From positions 1-63,903 of the forward strand of contig NZ_JQEY01000016.1 of the NCBI RefSeq assembly GCF_000743715.1: DNA of 63,903 nt, in the 5' to 3' direction. Each line of letters starts with the position of its first letter. Position 1 is the stretch's first letter. The notes below the pieces were generated by a model that saw only the letters and a program-made list of their open reading frames with translations, ran no database searches and was not told the origin of the DNA. This DNA comes from Palleronia rufa. Its GTDB lineage: Bacteria > Pseudomonadota > Alphaproteobacteria > Rhodobacterales > Rhodobacteraceae. Of this stretch, positions 8,516-17,670 are shown piece after piece. Made by a program: the position numbers and the translations under genes.

Positions 8516-9829
8516 ATGGATGCCAGAACCCTCCTCCTTGCCGCCGCCGCGCTTCTGGCCGGTGCCGCCGGGCCGGTCCCGATCGACCCTGCGGATTTCC
8601 CCGATCCGCCGATGGCAGAGGTCCGTCTGGGCCAGCTGCTGTTCTACGATCCGATCCTGTCGGGCAACCGCAACATCTCCTGCGCGTCCTGCCATCATCC
8701 GCGCTTCGCCACCGGGGACGGGCTGTCGCTGGGGGTCGGCGAAGGCGGCATCGGCCTTGGCCCCGCCCGCCGCGCCGATCCGGCCAACACGCCCGAACAA
8801 CGGGTCCCCCGCAACGCGCCACCGCTCTTCAACCTGGGCCATAGCGCCATCACGACGCTCTTCGCGGACGGGCGGATCGAGGCCGACACCACCCGCGCGT
8901 CCGGGTTTCGCACCCCCCTGGAGGATGAGATGGTCGCCGGCTTCTCCGGCATCCTGTCGGCGCAGACCATGTTCCCCGTGCTCTCCCCCGACGAAATGGC
9001 GGGCCATTATCAGGAGAACGACGTGGCCAAGGCCGTCCGGCAGGGTCGGCTGACCGGCGACGGCGGTGCCTGGGACATCATCGCCCGGCGCGTGGCGGCG
9101 ATCCCGGCCTATCGCGCTCGGCTCGGTGACGCCTACCCGGAGATCGGCGCGGGTCGCAGCGTCGGCTTCGCCGACATCTCCAATGCGATCGCCGCCTTCA
9201 TGGCCCACGAGTGGCGCGCCGACGACAGCCCATTCGACCGTTACCTGAGGGACGGAACGCCGCTGCCGCCGGACGCCGCAGAGGGGATGGCGCTGTTCTT
9301 CGGCGATGCGGGCTGCGGAACCTGCCATTCCGGCCCGCTGCTCAGCGACCAGTCCTTTTACGCGATGGCCGCGCCGCAGCTCGGTCCCGGCAAGGCCGAG
9401 CGCTTCGAGAGCCACCGCCGCGACACGGGCCGGATGCGCGTGACGGGCCGCGATGCCGATGCCTACGCGTTTCGCACCCCGATGCTGCGCAACGTGACGC
9501 TGACCGGCCCATGGGGTCATGCCGGCGGCCACACGGACCTGCGCGGCTTCCTTGCCGACCACGCCGACCCGGCGACAGGGCTCGCCCGCTACCGGCCCAG
9601 CGCCGTTCTGCCGCGGATCGCCGGGCTGGGGCCCGACTGGACGATCCTCGACGATCCCGGGGAACGCGCCGCCATCGCCCGCGCCGCGAAGACGCCGTCG
9701 CGCCGCCTGACCGGGCCCGAGCTCGACCGCCTGATGGCCTTCCTCTCCGCCCTGACAGACGCGGCCTCGCTCACAGGTCGGCTCGGCATCCCCGCCACCG
9801 TCCCGTCCGGCCTCCCGGTCGAGCGCTGA
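8516..9829 (+). CDS. Di-heme cytochrome c peroxidase / MauG-family protein
   Basis: Predicted periplasmic c-type cytochrome of 437 residues. After a short signal peptide (MDARTLLLAAAALLAGAAG), the first heme site is CASCH (56-60) and the second is CGTCH (267-271). The segment after heme 1 (FATGDGLSLGVGEGG) and the RNAPPLFNLG motif are typical of the CcpA/MauG family. The C-terminal GHAGGHTDLRGFL supplies the usual distal/ligand region. These enzymes reduce H2O2 or oxidise protein or small substrates. No ribosome site is evident before ATG 8516. It is larger than bacterial CcpA (about 330), closer to the MauG-like group. The partner is unknown. Confidence 0.85.
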   Translation: MDARTLLLAAAALLAGAAGPVPIDPADFPDPPMAEVRLGQLLFYDPILSGNRNISCASCHHPRFATGDGLSLGVGEGGIGLGPARRADPANTPEQRVPRNAPPLFNLGHSAITTLFADGRIEADTTRASGFRTPLEDEMVAGFSGILSAQTMFPVLSPDEMAGHYQENDVAKAVRQGRLTGDGGAWDIIARRVAAIPAYRARLGDAYPEIGAGRSVGFADISNAIAAFMAHEWRADDSPFDRYLRDGTPLPPDAAEGMALFFGDAGCGTCHSGPLLSDQSFYAMAAPQLGPGKAERFESHRRDTGRMRVTGRDADAYAFRTPMLRNVTLTGPWGHAGGHTDLRGFLADHADPATGLARYRPSAVLPRIAGLGPDWTILDDPGERAAIARAAKTPSRRLTGPELDRLMAFLSALTDAASLTGRLGIPATVPSGLPVER

Positions 9830-9833
9830 CCGT

Positions 9834-9878
9834 CTTCATCTTTCTATAAATATCCCGGGGTCTGGGGCAGAGCCCCAG
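9834..9878. repeat. Palindromic repeat element, copy 1, acting as convergent terminator
   Basis: This element begins CTTCATCTTTC and continues through AAATATCCCGGGG into a perfect hairpin CTGGGGC-AGA-GCCCCAG (9862-9878). On the minus strand the core reads CCCCGGGATATTT then GAAAGATGAAG, the same core found inside xdhB and xdhA. It lies between the convergent peroxidase and FG-GAP genes, 4 bases after the first stop and 13 bases before the second. It probably ends transcription from both sides. Confidence 0.75.
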
Positions 9879-9891
9879 TCCTCTTCACGCT

Positions 9892-11391
9892 TCACCGCCT
9901 CAGGGTCACGCGCCCGTCCGCCGCTACGTCCTGCCAGGCGCCGACGGTCCCGTCCGGCCAGATCACCCTGACATCGGCCCGATCCGCGTCACCCAGCCCG
10001 AAATGCACCGGTCCGGCCTGCCCGCCCGCATGTCCGCCGCCCACGGTGACTTCGCGTGTCTGTACCCCGTCACCGGTCCGCACCTCCACGATCGCGCCCA
10101 CGGCGCGGGTATTGGCCCCGGTCATCCGCGGCTCGACCGCGAGCCAGCGCCCGGTGCCCTCCGTCACGTTCTGCCACACCTTCAACGGGGCGCGTCTTGC
10201 GCTCACCACCAGATCCAGCCGCCCGTCGCCGTCGAAATCCGCCAGCGCCGCCCCGCGGGAGCGTACCGGGTCGGCCACCCCCGCAGCGGCCCCGGCTTCG
10301 CTGAACCGTCCGTCCGGACCCTGCATCAGCAGGTTGTTCGGGTCGGCCATCGCGTTCGATGGCATCTGGTCCACATTGCCCTTTGCGATGAACAGATCCA
10401 GCCGCCCGTCGTTGTCCACATCGCCGAACTCTGCGTGCCATCCGGTCGAGGGCCGCCCGTCGTCGCCCGTATAGGGTCTCTGCGCGGCTGTCCCCGTCTC
10501 GAACGGCGCGTTGCGCCAGCCGTCCCCTTCGTTGACCTGCAAAAGCTGGTCGCCCATCGACGTCAGCATCACCTCCGGCCGGCCATCCCCCGTCAGGTCG
10601 GCAGAGGCGATGCCCATGCCCCAGAGCGACACCTTTTCCCAGCCGTCGGCTTCGGTCCGGGGGGCAAGCGGTGAGAGGCGCCACATCTCTTCATAGCCGC
10701 CTTGCAGGTAATAGTGCCGGTCGTTCGAGATCCTCAGTTCCGGCGTGCCCGACCGCTGCCAGTCAGAGAACAGCATCGACAGCGCGCAATAGCCCGGCGC
10801 GATCGGCAGGGGCGCATCGTAGCCGTCCGGGCCGGGCCGGTGAAGCTCATTGTCGTCGCAGGCGCCGAACGGGCCGTCCGGATCCTTCCTGTCCACGTAG
10901 TTGCCGATGGCCAGCGTCGGTCCGCCGCGCCCCGCCTCCCAGGTGGCCGAAAACGCGGTGCTCCAGGCATCGCCGCCGGCAAAGCCCCAGGCGGCGCTGG
11001 CGTCGGCGAAGCCGCAGGCTCCGTCGCCCCGCAACAGCAGGTTCGCGCCGACCCGCAACACGGCAAGGTCCAGCGTCCCGTCGCCGTCGATGTCCAGGGG
11101 ATAGAGCCCGGTCACGCCGGTCAGCGATGGCAAGTCGCCCCGGTCGAACCCGATCGGTGCACCGGGGGCGGGGGTGGCGTTGACGAAGAGCCGCGCGGGT
11201 GCGGTTCCGCCGGCGGCGGCCACGTCGGGCCGCGCGTCGCCGTTGCAATCGAACACCGCGACGCCGCCGCCCACGAAATGCTCCCACCCCCCGGTATAGA
11301 CGTGCTCCACCGGAAACGCGTCGGGACGCTGGACGAAGGCCGGGTCGGCCGCGGCAGAGCCGGCCATCACCGTCAGGGCCAGCGTCCTCAC
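9892..11391 (-). CDS. Exported FG-GAP/VCBS repeat protein with ASPIC/UnbV C-terminus
   Basis: A 499-residue protein with several FG-GAP/VCBS calcium-binding blades: FDCNGDARPD, YPLDIDGDGTLDLAV, SADLTGDGRPEVML, GDVDNDGRLDLFIAKGN and ADFDGDGRLDLVVS. The C-terminal domain with WLAVEPRMTGANTRAVGAIVEVRTG and a VHFGLGDAD motif matches ASPIC/UnbV (CRTAC1-like). Such proteins are beta-propellers that act outside the cytoplasm. The GTG at 11391 was chosen because it gives a signal peptide (VRTLALTVMAGSAAADPAF) and overlaps the ROK stop as GTGA. The longer frame would run deep into the regulator. Coupling to a sugar-type regulator is odd. The function is unknown. Confidence 0.8.
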   Translation of the reverse strand: MRTLALTVMAGSAAADPAFVQRPDAFPVEHVYTGGWEHFVGGGVAVFDCNGDARPDVAAAGGTAPARLFVNATPAPGAPIGFDRGDLPSLTGVTGLYPLDIDGDGTLDLAVLRVGANLLLRGDGACGFADASAAWGFAGGDAWSTAFSATWEAGRGGPTLAIGNYVDRKDPDGPFGACDDNELHRPGPDGYDAPLPIAPGYCALSMLFSDWQRSGTPELRISNDRHYYLQGGYEEMWRLSPLAPRTEADGWEKVSLWGMGIASADLTGDGRPEVMLTSMGDQLLQVNEGDGWRNAPFETGTAAQRPYTGDDGRPSTGWHAEFGDVDNDGRLDLFIAKGNVDQMPSNAMADPNNLLMQGPDGRFSEAGAAAGVADPVRSRGAALADFDGDGRLDLVVSARRAPLKVWQNVTEGTGRWLAVEPRMTGANTRAVGAIVEVRTGDGVQTREVTVGGGHAGGQAGPVHFGLGDADRADVRVIWPDGTVGAWQDVAADGRVTLRR

Positions 11392-12650
11392 GGGCCCGCA
11401 TCCCGCGCCGCGCCCAGGGCCGCCTCCGTGGCCCGGGACAGGGCCAGCGCCCCCGCCCCGTAGGCCCAGAGCAGCGTGCCCCATTCATGCACCTTGAGCG
11501 GCGGCACCCCGTTGCCGGTGTTCAGCGCCAGGGCGCGCATCTCGGCCAGGGTGTCGTCCACGAACGGACCGTCATAGCGCATCCGGTCGCCCGACAGGAT
11601 CAGCAGGGACGGGTCGAACAGGTTCACCAGATTCGCCAGCCCCAGCGCCAGATAGCGCCGGGACCGGTCGAAGATCGACTGGGCGGCGGCATTGCCGGCG
11701 CGCGCCTCGTCGTGCAGCCGCGCGATCAGGTCCGCCACGGTCCGGGGCTCCCCGTCGGGCGCGCCCAGCGCCACGGCGGCCTCCCGCGCCAGCGCATAGT
11801 CGGAAATATAGGCCTCCAGGCAGCCGCGCTGGCCGCAGCGGCAAAGCGCACCGTCGAGCTGCACCTTCGTGTGCCCCAGCTCCAGCCCCACGCCGTGCGC
11901 GCCACGAAACACCCTGTGATCCAGCACGATGCCGGTCCCGACGCCGTGTTCTATCGTGACGACGGCGAAATCGGGCCGGTCGCGCCCGACGCCGAACCAG
12001 AGCTCGGCCAGGGCCACCAGGTTGGCGTCGTTGTCCACCACCACGGGCCGGCCGATGCGGCGCCGGGCGGCGGCGGCGAAACCGACATCGCGGGTGTCCA
12101 GCACGGGCGACCAGAAGACGTGGCCCCGTTCGTGGTCCACGAACCCCGGCAGGCCCACGCCCACGGCGTCAAGCGCGCCGGAAGAGACGCCCGCGTCGCG
12201 GCACAGACTCTCGACCACCTCGGCCAGGGTTTCGACCTGCTGCGCGAGGGGCAGGGCCCCTGGTGTCGCCTTGCGCCGGACCGACGCAAGCTCACCGCCC
12301 GCGCCGTCCAGCAGGATGCCGGTCAGTTCCCGGTCGGCGAGCTTCACGCCCGCGACGCGGAACGACTCGGGGCGGACGCCCAATGCCACCGGCGGGCGCC
12401 CGCGCACCGTGTCGGTCGACGCGCGCGCCGCGGTTTCTTGCAGGTAGCCCTGCTCGATCAACTCGGCAGTGAGGGTCGAGACGCTTCCCGCGGAGACGCC
12501 GAGATCCTTGGCGACGCCGGCCCGGGGGACCGTCCCGGCGGCACGCACCGATTCGAATATCCTCAGTCGCAAGGGTCGCGCGCCCGCGCCGGTCTCACCC
12601 GTAAGCGGTCCGCAGCCTGACACCCTCGGGATTGCGACCGGCGCATCCAT
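11388..12650 (-). CDS. ROK-family transcriptional regulator (probable XylR-type repressor)
   Basis: A 420-residue ROK repressor. The N-terminal winged helix (RLRIFESVRAAGTVPRAGVAKDLGVSAGSVSTL) is followed by a ROK kinase-like fold with VDNDANLVALAE, the EHGVGTGIVLD loop and the zinc motif CRCGQRGCLEAY. ATG 12650 has GGGAGG upstream and matches the family start; upstream codons in the frame lack homology. It is divergent from xylFHG with a 206-base shared control region, so it most likely represses those genes and itself until xylose or a related sugar binds. It is the first gene of a two-gene unit with the FG-GAP protein (GTGA overlap). Confidence 0.88.
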   Translation of the reverse strand: MDAPVAIPRVSGCGPLTGETGAGARPLRLRIFESVRAAGTVPRAGVAKDLGVSAGSVSTLTAELIEQGYLQETAARASTDTVRGRPPVALGVRPESFRVAGVKLADRELTGILLDGAGGELASVRRKATPGALPLAQQVETLAEVVESLCRDAGVSSGALDAVGVGLPGFVDHERGHVFWSPVLDTRDVGFAAAARRRIGRPVVVDNDANLVALAELWFGVGRDRPDFAVVTIEHGVGTGIVLDHRVFRGAHGVGLELGHTKVQLDGALCRCGQRGCLEAYISDYALAREAAVALGAPDGEPRTVADLIARLHDEARAGNAAAQSIFDRSRRYLALGLANLVNLFDPSLLILSGDRMRYDGPFVDDTLAEMRALALNTGNGVPPLKVHEWGTLLWAYGAGALALSRATEAALGAARDAGP

Positions 12651-12771
12651 ATAGTTCGCCTCCCGAACAAAAGACCCGGCGGACCTATTTCTGCACCTGC
12701 AAAAACACCGATGGAAGGGGGTCATGGCCGGAAGGATAGGGCCGGCAACGGAGGATCGGCAAGAATTAACT

Positions 12772-12800
12772 TTGACAACCGAAATAAACCGGTCATCATG
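12772..12800 (+). promoter_or_regulatory. Candidate sigma-70 promoter for xylFHG
   Basis: TTGACA at 12772-12777 and, 17 bases on, a poor -10 (ATCATG, 12795-12800). The stretch 12763-12790 is the only AT-rich part of the divergent region, so polymerase and the ROK regulator probably both bind here. The -35 is perfect and the -10 weak, so this is suggestive only. Confidence 0.35.
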
Positions 12801-12856
12801 CCGCTGATCCGGCGGGCGGACCCGCACCGGACCATAAGAAACTGTGGGAGGATTCC

Positions 12857-13891
12857 ATGCAAAGACGTACCCTGCTGGCCGCGGCCCTTGCCGCGACAAG
12901 CCTGACACCGGCCGCCGCGCTGGCCCAGGACGACCTGACCATCGGCGTCAGCTGGTCGAACTTCCAGGAAGAGCGCTGGAAGACCGACGAGGCCGCGATC
13001 AAGGCCGCGCTTGAAGAGGCCGGAGCGACGTATATCTCCGCGGACGCGCAGTCGTCGTCGTCCAAGCAGCTGTCGGACATCGAATCGCTGATAAGCCAGG
13101 GTGCCGACGCGCTGATCATCCTGGCCCAGGACAGCCAGGCCATCATCCCCGCCGTGGAGCAGGCCGCGAACGAGGGGATCCCCGTCGTCGGCTACGACCG
13201 GCTGATCGAGGACGACCGCGCCTTCTACCTGACCTTCGACAATATCGAGGTTGGCCGGATGCAGGCTCGCGCCGTTCTGGAGGCCCAGCCCACCGGCAAC
13301 TACGTGATGATCAAGGGCTCTCCGACCGATCCGAACGCCGATTTCCTGCGCGGCGGCCAGCAGGAAGTCCTGCAGGAGGCCATCGACGCCGGTGACATCA
13401 CCATTGTCGATGAGGCCTACACCGACCAGTGGCTGCCCGCCAACGCCCAGCGCAACATGGAACAGATCCTGACCGCCAACGATAACCAGGTCGACGCGGT
13501 CGTGGCCTCGAACGACGGCACCGCCGGTGGCGCCGTGGCCGCGCTCCAGGCGCAGGGGCTGGCCGGGATTCCGGTGTCCGGACAGGATGCCGACGGGGCC
13601 GCGCTGAATCGCATCGCGCAGGGCACCCAGACGGTGTCCGTCTGGAAGGACTCGCGCGAGTTGGGCAAAGCCGCCGCCGAGATCGCAATCGCCATGGCCG
13701 ACGGCACGGAGATGAGCGCGATCGAGGGCGCCGAGGAATGGACCTCGCCGGCCGGAACGACTCTCTGGGCAAAATTCCTGGAGCCGGTGCCCGTGACCGC
13801 GGACAACCTGAACGTGGTGGTCGACGCTGGCTGGATCAGCAAGGAAGAGCTCTGCCAGGGCGTATCGGGCGGCCCCGCCCCCTGCGAGTGA
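12857..13891 (+). CDS. xylF: D-xylose ABC transporter substrate-binding protein
   Basis: Periplasmic sugar receptor of 344 residues (peripla_BP_4 family). The signal peptide is MQRRTLLAAALAATSLTPAAALAQ. The mature start DDLTIGVSWSNFQEERWKTDEAAIKAAL matches XylF well, as do ADALIILAQDSQAIIPAVEQA, VVGYDRLIED and the QWLPANAQRNMEQILTANDNQVDAVVASNDGTAGGAVAAL region. The ATG has GGGAGGATTCC upstream. It is followed by the permease and the ATPase, an F-H-G order. It binds D-xylose or a similar aldopentose and hands it to XylH. Control by the divergent ROK gene is likely. Confidence 0.92.
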   Translation: MQRRTLLAAALAATSLTPAAALAQDDLTIGVSWSNFQEERWKTDEAAIKAALEEAGATYISADAQSSSSKQLSDIESLISQGADALIILAQDSQAIIPAVEQAANEGIPVVGYDRLIEDDRAFYLTFDNIEVGRMQARAVLEAQPTGNYVMIKGSPTDPNADFLRGGQQEVLQEAIDAGDITIVDEAYTDQWLPANAQRNMEQILTANDNQVDAVVASNDGTAGGAVAALQAQGLAGIPVSGQDADGAALNRIAQGTQTVSVWKDSRELGKAAAEIAIAMADGTEMSAIEGAEEWTSPAGTTLWAKFLEPVPVTADNLNVVVDAGWISKEELCQGVSGGPAPCE

Positions 13892-13969
13892 TCTGCTGAC
13901 CGATCCCGCCCCGGCGCAGGCACGCGCCGGGGCGGTGCCCCACGATCCACTTCCCGAAGGAACGTCCCG

Positions 13970-15262
13970 ATGGCCGACGCCAGCGCGCCCTCCGCCTCTC
14001 CGCCTCGCAAGTCCCTCATGCAGACCCTGGAGGTCGACACCCGGCTTCTGGGAATGATCGGCGCCTTCGCCATCGTCTGCATCGTGTTCAACGTCATGAC
14101 GGACGGACGCTTTCTGACGCCCCGCAACGTGTTCAACCTGACCATCCAGACGGTGAGCGTGGCGATCATGGCCACCGGCATGGTGTTCGTCATCGTCACG
14201 CGGCATATCGACCTCAGCGTCGGATCTCTCCTGGCCACGGCGTCGGCGATGATGGCGATGATGCAGACCAGCATCCTGCCCGGCATGGGTCTGGATCTGG
14301 GCGACCCTTGGATCGCGCCCCTGGCGATCCTGGCGGGTCTTGCGACGGGGGCGGCCATCGGCGCCTTGCAGGGCTACCTGGTCGGCTACCTGGCCATTCC
14401 GTCGTTCATCGTGACGCTGGGCGGTCTGCTCGTCTGGCGCAACGTCGGCTGGTATCTGACCAACGGCCAGACCATCGGCCCGCTCGACGAGAATTTCCAG
14501 CTTCTGGGTGGGATCGGCGGCACCTTAGGGACCACCGGCAGCTGGATTCTGGGGCTGATCGCCGTGGTCGTCGCCTGCATGGCGATCTGGTCGGCGCGGC
14601 GGTCGCGCATCGCGCATGAATTTCCGGTCAAACCCGTCTGGGCGGAGGCCGCGATGATGGCCCTGTCCGCGGTCGCGATCCTTGGCTTCGTCGCGGTGCT
14701 GAACGCCTATCAGGTGCCGTCCCGCGTGCTCCAGCGCGACTTCCAGGCGCGTGGAGAAACCATGCCGGAGGGCTTCACCCAAGGCTACGGCGTGCCTTAT
14801 TCGGTGCTCTTGCTGATCGCCGTGGCGGTGGTCATGACGGTGGTCGCCCGGCGCACGCGGCTGGGGCGCTACATCTTCGCCACCGGCGGCAATCCCGACG
14901 CGGCAGAGCTGTCGGGCATCAACACCAGACTTCTGACCGTCAAGGTATTCGCCATCATGGGGATGCTCGCGGCGCTGGCCGCGGTCGTGGCCTCGGCGCG
15001 GTTGTCGTTCCACTCCAACGACATCGGCACCCTGGACGAGTTGCGCGTCATTGCCGCCGCGGTCATTGGCGGCACGGCGCTGGCCGGTGGCATGGGCACC
15101 ATCTACGGCGCGATCCTGGGCGCGCTCATCATGCAGTCGCTGCAATCGGGCATGGCCATGGTCGGTGTGGACGCCCCGTTCCAGAACATCGTGGTCGGCG
15201 CGGTGCTGGTTCTGGCGGTCCTGGTGGACATCCTCTACCGCAAGCGCATGGGAGCACGATGA
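13970..15262 (+). CDS. xylH: D-xylose ABC transporter permease
   Basis: Inner-membrane permease of the BPD_transp_2 family, 430 residues, with about ten hydrophobic segments. Recognisable motifs are the [22 protein letters not shown] signature near residue 65 and the cytoplasmic coupling loop [24 protein letters not shown] near residue 295. The extra length over the E. coli protein (about 390) lies in the middle loop after the fifth helix ([18 protein letters not shown]) and a [11 protein letters not shown] segment, usual for alphaproteobacterial XylH. The SD is GAAGGAA. It overlaps xylG by 4 bases (ATGA). Confidence 0.92.
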   Translation: MADASAPSASPPRKSLMQTLEVDTRLLGMIGAFAIVCIVFNVMTDGRFLTPRNVFNLTIQTVSVAIMATGMVFVIVTRHIDLSVGSLLATASAMMAMMQTSILPGMGLDLGDPWIAPLAILAGLATGAAIGALQGYLVGYLAIPSFIVTLGGLLVWRNVGWYLTNGQTIGPLDENFQLLGGIGGTLGTTGSWILGLIAVVVACMAIWSARRSRIAHEFPVKPVWAEAAMMALSAVAILGFVAVLNAYQVPSRVLQRDFQARGETMPEGFTQGYGVPYSVLLLIAVAVVMTVVARRTRLGRYIFATGGNPDAAELSGINTRLLTVKVFAIMGMLAALAAVVASARLSFHSNDIGTLDELRVIAAAVIGGTALAGGMGTIYGAILGALIMQSLQSGMAMVGVDAPFQNIVVGAVLVLAVLVDILYRKRMGAR

Positions 15263-16026
15263 TGGTCGATCGCAGCGGAACGCCCCTGGTCGAATTGCGC
15301 GACATCCACATCGCCTTCGGGGGCGTGAAGGCGGTGGATGGCGTGTCGGTCGACCTTTTTCCGGGTGAGGTCGTGGGGCTTCTCGGCCATAACGGCGCCG
15401 GAAAGTCCACGCTGATCAAATGCCTGTCGGGCGCCTATCGGCAGGATTCGGGCGATGTTTACGTCAAGGGTGAGAAGGTCAACATCCAGACCCCCCGCGA
15501 CGCGCGCGACTACAACATCGAGACGATCTACCAGACCCTTGCCTTGGCAGACAATCTGGACGCGGCTTCGAACCTGTTTCTGGGCAGGGAACTGACGACG
15601 TCCCTGGGCTTTGTGGACGATTCCGCGATGGAGGCGGAGACACGCAAGATCATGGGCCGGCTCAACCCCAATTTCCGCAAGTTCGCATCACCGGTCTCGG
15701 CGCTGTCGGGCGGGCAGCGCCAATCCGTCGCCATCGCACGGGCCGTCTATTTCGAAGCCAAGATCCTGATCATGGACGAGCCGACCGCGGCCCTTGGCCC
15801 GCAAGAGACGCAGATGGTGGCCGAGCTGATCCAGGAGCTGAAGAAGGACGGTTTGGGCATATTCCTGATCGACCACGACGTGCATCAGGTCAAGCGGCTC
15901 TGCGACCGGGCGGCGGTGATGAAGAACGGCGAACTGGTGGGGATCGTCGATGTGGACGATGTGTCCACCGACGACCTGCTGGGGATGATCATCGCCGGCA
16001 AGACGCCGGACCATCTGGCCGCCTGA
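15259..16026 (+). CDS. xylG: Xylose-type ABC transporter ATP-binding protein (single ABC domain)
   Basis: ATPase of 255 residues with one nucleotide-binding domain, unlike the two-domain XylG of E. coli. Walker A is GHNGAGKST, the signature [15 protein letters not shown], and Walker [14 protein letters not shown], with the switch His in [11 protein letters not shown]. The single-domain form is common with alphaproteobacterial xylFH and must homodimerise. Translation is coupled to xylH (ATGA). Its stop lies only 3 bases from the convergent sqdC stop, so there is no room for a terminator between the two operons. Confidence 0.9.
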   Translation: MMVDRSGTPLVELRDIHIAFGGVKAVDGVSVDLFPGEVVGLLGHNGAGKSTLIKCLSGAYRQDSGDVYVKGEKVNIQTPRDARDYNIETIYQTLALADNLDAASNLFLGRELTTSLGFVDDSAMEAETRKIMGRLNPNFRKFASPVSALSGGQRQSVAIARAVYFEAKILIMDEPTAALGPQETQMVAELIQELKKDGLGIFLIDHDVHQVKRLCDRAAVMKNGELVGIVDVDDVSTDDLLGMIIAGKTPDHLAA

Positions 16027-16029
16027 ACG

Positions 16030-16851
16030 TCAGGACACCAGCATGGCGGCCAAGGCGGACCGCAGGCCCGCCCAACCCCTCGGCCGCCAACCCAGGGTGC
16101 GCAGCAGAGCGCAGTCCATCTCGGATACCGTTGTGGGATCGGCGCGGTCGGGCAGGGTGCCGCCCTGGCCCGTGACCTGCGCATAGGTCCGAAGCAGGTC
16201 GCGCCGGTCCAGCACGATGTCCGACACGTTCAGGACCGGCGGTGCGGGTCCGCGCAGAACCAATGCCACGGCGGCCGCCAGGTCGTCGACATGGAGTTCC
16301 GTGCCGACGCGGGGCGCGATGGGATGCCCGGCGGTGAAATCGGCAAAGAGGTCCGCCCATTTGTGATCCCGCCCCGGCGGCGGCGGTCCATAGAGGCCCG
16401 TGGCCCGCAGAGTCACCCCGCCGCGCTCGGCAACGTGGCGCTCTGTCTCAAGTTTCAGCCGGCCGTAAAGCGTGTCGGGACGCGGCTCCGTCACTTCCGT
16501 CAGGCGCGTGCCGGGGGGCCAGGCGCCATAGACGGCGCGCGACGACAGGAACACGACCCGTACTCCCGCGGCACCGTCCAAAAGACGCCGCGTCCCGTCG
16601 CGGTTCAGTGTCACGAAGCTGGCCGGATCGTCCCCTTCGCCGCCCCGGTACCGGCCGGGTACATGGGCGAACGCGCAATGCACCAGGGCATCCGCGTCGA
16701 GACGGACGCTGTCGCCCAGCCGCCACGGCACATGCGCAAGGCCCGGCACCGGCTCGCGGCCCAGCGCGACGACGCCATGGCCCAGCGCGGACAGGTGTCG
16801 CGCCACGGCAAATCCGGCCCGCCCGGTCGCCCCGGTCAACGCGACGCGCAC
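16030..16851 (-). CDS. sqdC: NAD(P)-dependent epimerase/reductase, probable SqdC of sulfolipid synthesis
   Basis: A 273-residue extended-SDR protein. It has the N-terminal Rossmann motif TGATGRAGFAV (residues 7-17), a Ser-Tyr-Lys-like triad (LSSRAVYG and YGRLK), and RATGLYGP. In Rhodobacter the operon sqdBDC makes sulfoquinovosyl diacylglycerol, and loss of sqdC causes a dead-end sulfoquinovosyl-dihydroxyacetone product. Position after sqdB and the glycosyltransferase supports sqdC here. The start overlaps the previous gene by 16 bases. The family is firm. The sqdC name rests on gene order. Confidence 0.7.
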   Translation of the reverse strand: MRVALTGATGRAGFAVARHLSALGHGVVALGREPVPGLAHVPWRLGDSVRLDADALVHCAFAHVPGRYRGGEGDDPASFVTLNRDGTRRLLDGAAGVRVVFLSSRAVYGAWPPGTRLTEVTEPRPDTLYGRLKLETERHVAERGGVTLRATGLYGPPPPGRDHKWADLFADFTAGHPIAPRVGTELHVDDLAAAVALVLRGPAPPVLNVSDIVLDRRDLLRTYAQVTGQGGTLPDRADPTTVSEMDCALLRTLGWRPRGWAGLRSALAAMLVS

Positions 16852-17639
16852 GGACGCGGCAGAGCGGAAAGGTCCGGTGTGTCGCCGGCCTCATACCGGC
16901 GCCAGAGGTCGATCAGGGGCCGAAGGCGATCCGCCCGGGAATGATCCTGCCATGGCTTTTCGTATTGATAGTGAAGCACGTGTACCGCGTCCCATGACCA
17001 CAGTTCGGGCAGATTGAACCACACGTATTGCAGCATGTTCATTGTCACCGGCAAACCGTGCCAATCCGGGAAGAATGCCTGCAGAAAGCTCTGATCGGTG
17101 CGCCGCCAGAATGCCCCCGGCGTGTCCAGCCGGGTCAGCATCGCCTCGAACGTTGCCTGTGACGGTCGCGCCGTGAACACGCCCGAGTTCATGCGGTGGA
17201 AATCCGACAGGCTTTCGTAGACATTCGGCGCGGCGCAGAACTCGGGGTAGGCGAAAAGCTTGTCGATATTGCGCAACACCAGCGTGTCGGCATCCAGGAA
17301 TACCACCCGGTCGTATGGCAATTGCCACAATCGAAGCTTGGCGAAATTGTCGAGCGGGGTATGAAAGGCAGGTTTTTCGCCTTTGGTGAAGGGCGCGGCG
17401 CCGTGCAGAGCGTTGCGGGCATGGGCGGCGTTGAAGGCAGCCGAGGTTGGCAGCAACTCGATCCGGAACGGACGCGCACCGGCCCGCGCCAGGTGCGCGA
17501 CCGCGGCGGGGTCCACCCCGTCGGTGTGCATCACAACCCGGTCCGCCCGTGTTCCCGTCAGCTTCAGCGAGTGCAGCAGCGCGAGGCATCCGCGCGCGAA
17601 ATCGGCGTTGGTGACCAGCGTGACATAGGCGTGGCGCAT
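16836..17639 (-). CDS. sqdD: GT8-family glycosyltransferase, probable sulfoquinovosyltransferase SqdD
   Basis: A 267-residue glycogenin-like (GT8) transferase. MRHAYVTLVTNADFARGCLALLHSL is the family N-terminus. The metal/sugar-nucleotide DxD is in VVFLDADTLVLRNID, followed by the conserved acceptor region FHRMNSGVF and a DQSFLQAFF segment. SqdD of Rhodobacter is a glycogenin-like protein that moves sulfoquinovose from UDP to diacylglycerol at the inner membrane. It starts 31 bases after sqdB and overlaps sqdC, so the three are one unit. A glycogen or polysaccharide role cannot be excluded from the domain alone, but the context is strong. Confidence 0.8.
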   Translation of the reverse strand: MRHAYVTLVTNADFARGCLALLHSLKLTGTRADRVVMHTDGVDPAAVAHLARAGARPFRIELLPTSAAFNAAHARNALHGAAPFTKGEKPAFHTPLDNFAKLRLWQLPYDRVVFLDADTLVLRNIDKLFAYPEFCAAPNVYESLSDFHRMNSGVFTARPSQATFEAMLTRLDTPGAFWRRTDQSFLQAFFPDWHGLPVTMNMLQYVWFNLPELWSWDAVHVLHYQYEKPWQDHSRADRLRPLIDLWRRYEAGDTPDLSALPRPCASR

Positions 17640-17670
17640 ATGCGATTTTCTCGGACGAAAGATCGTCTCC

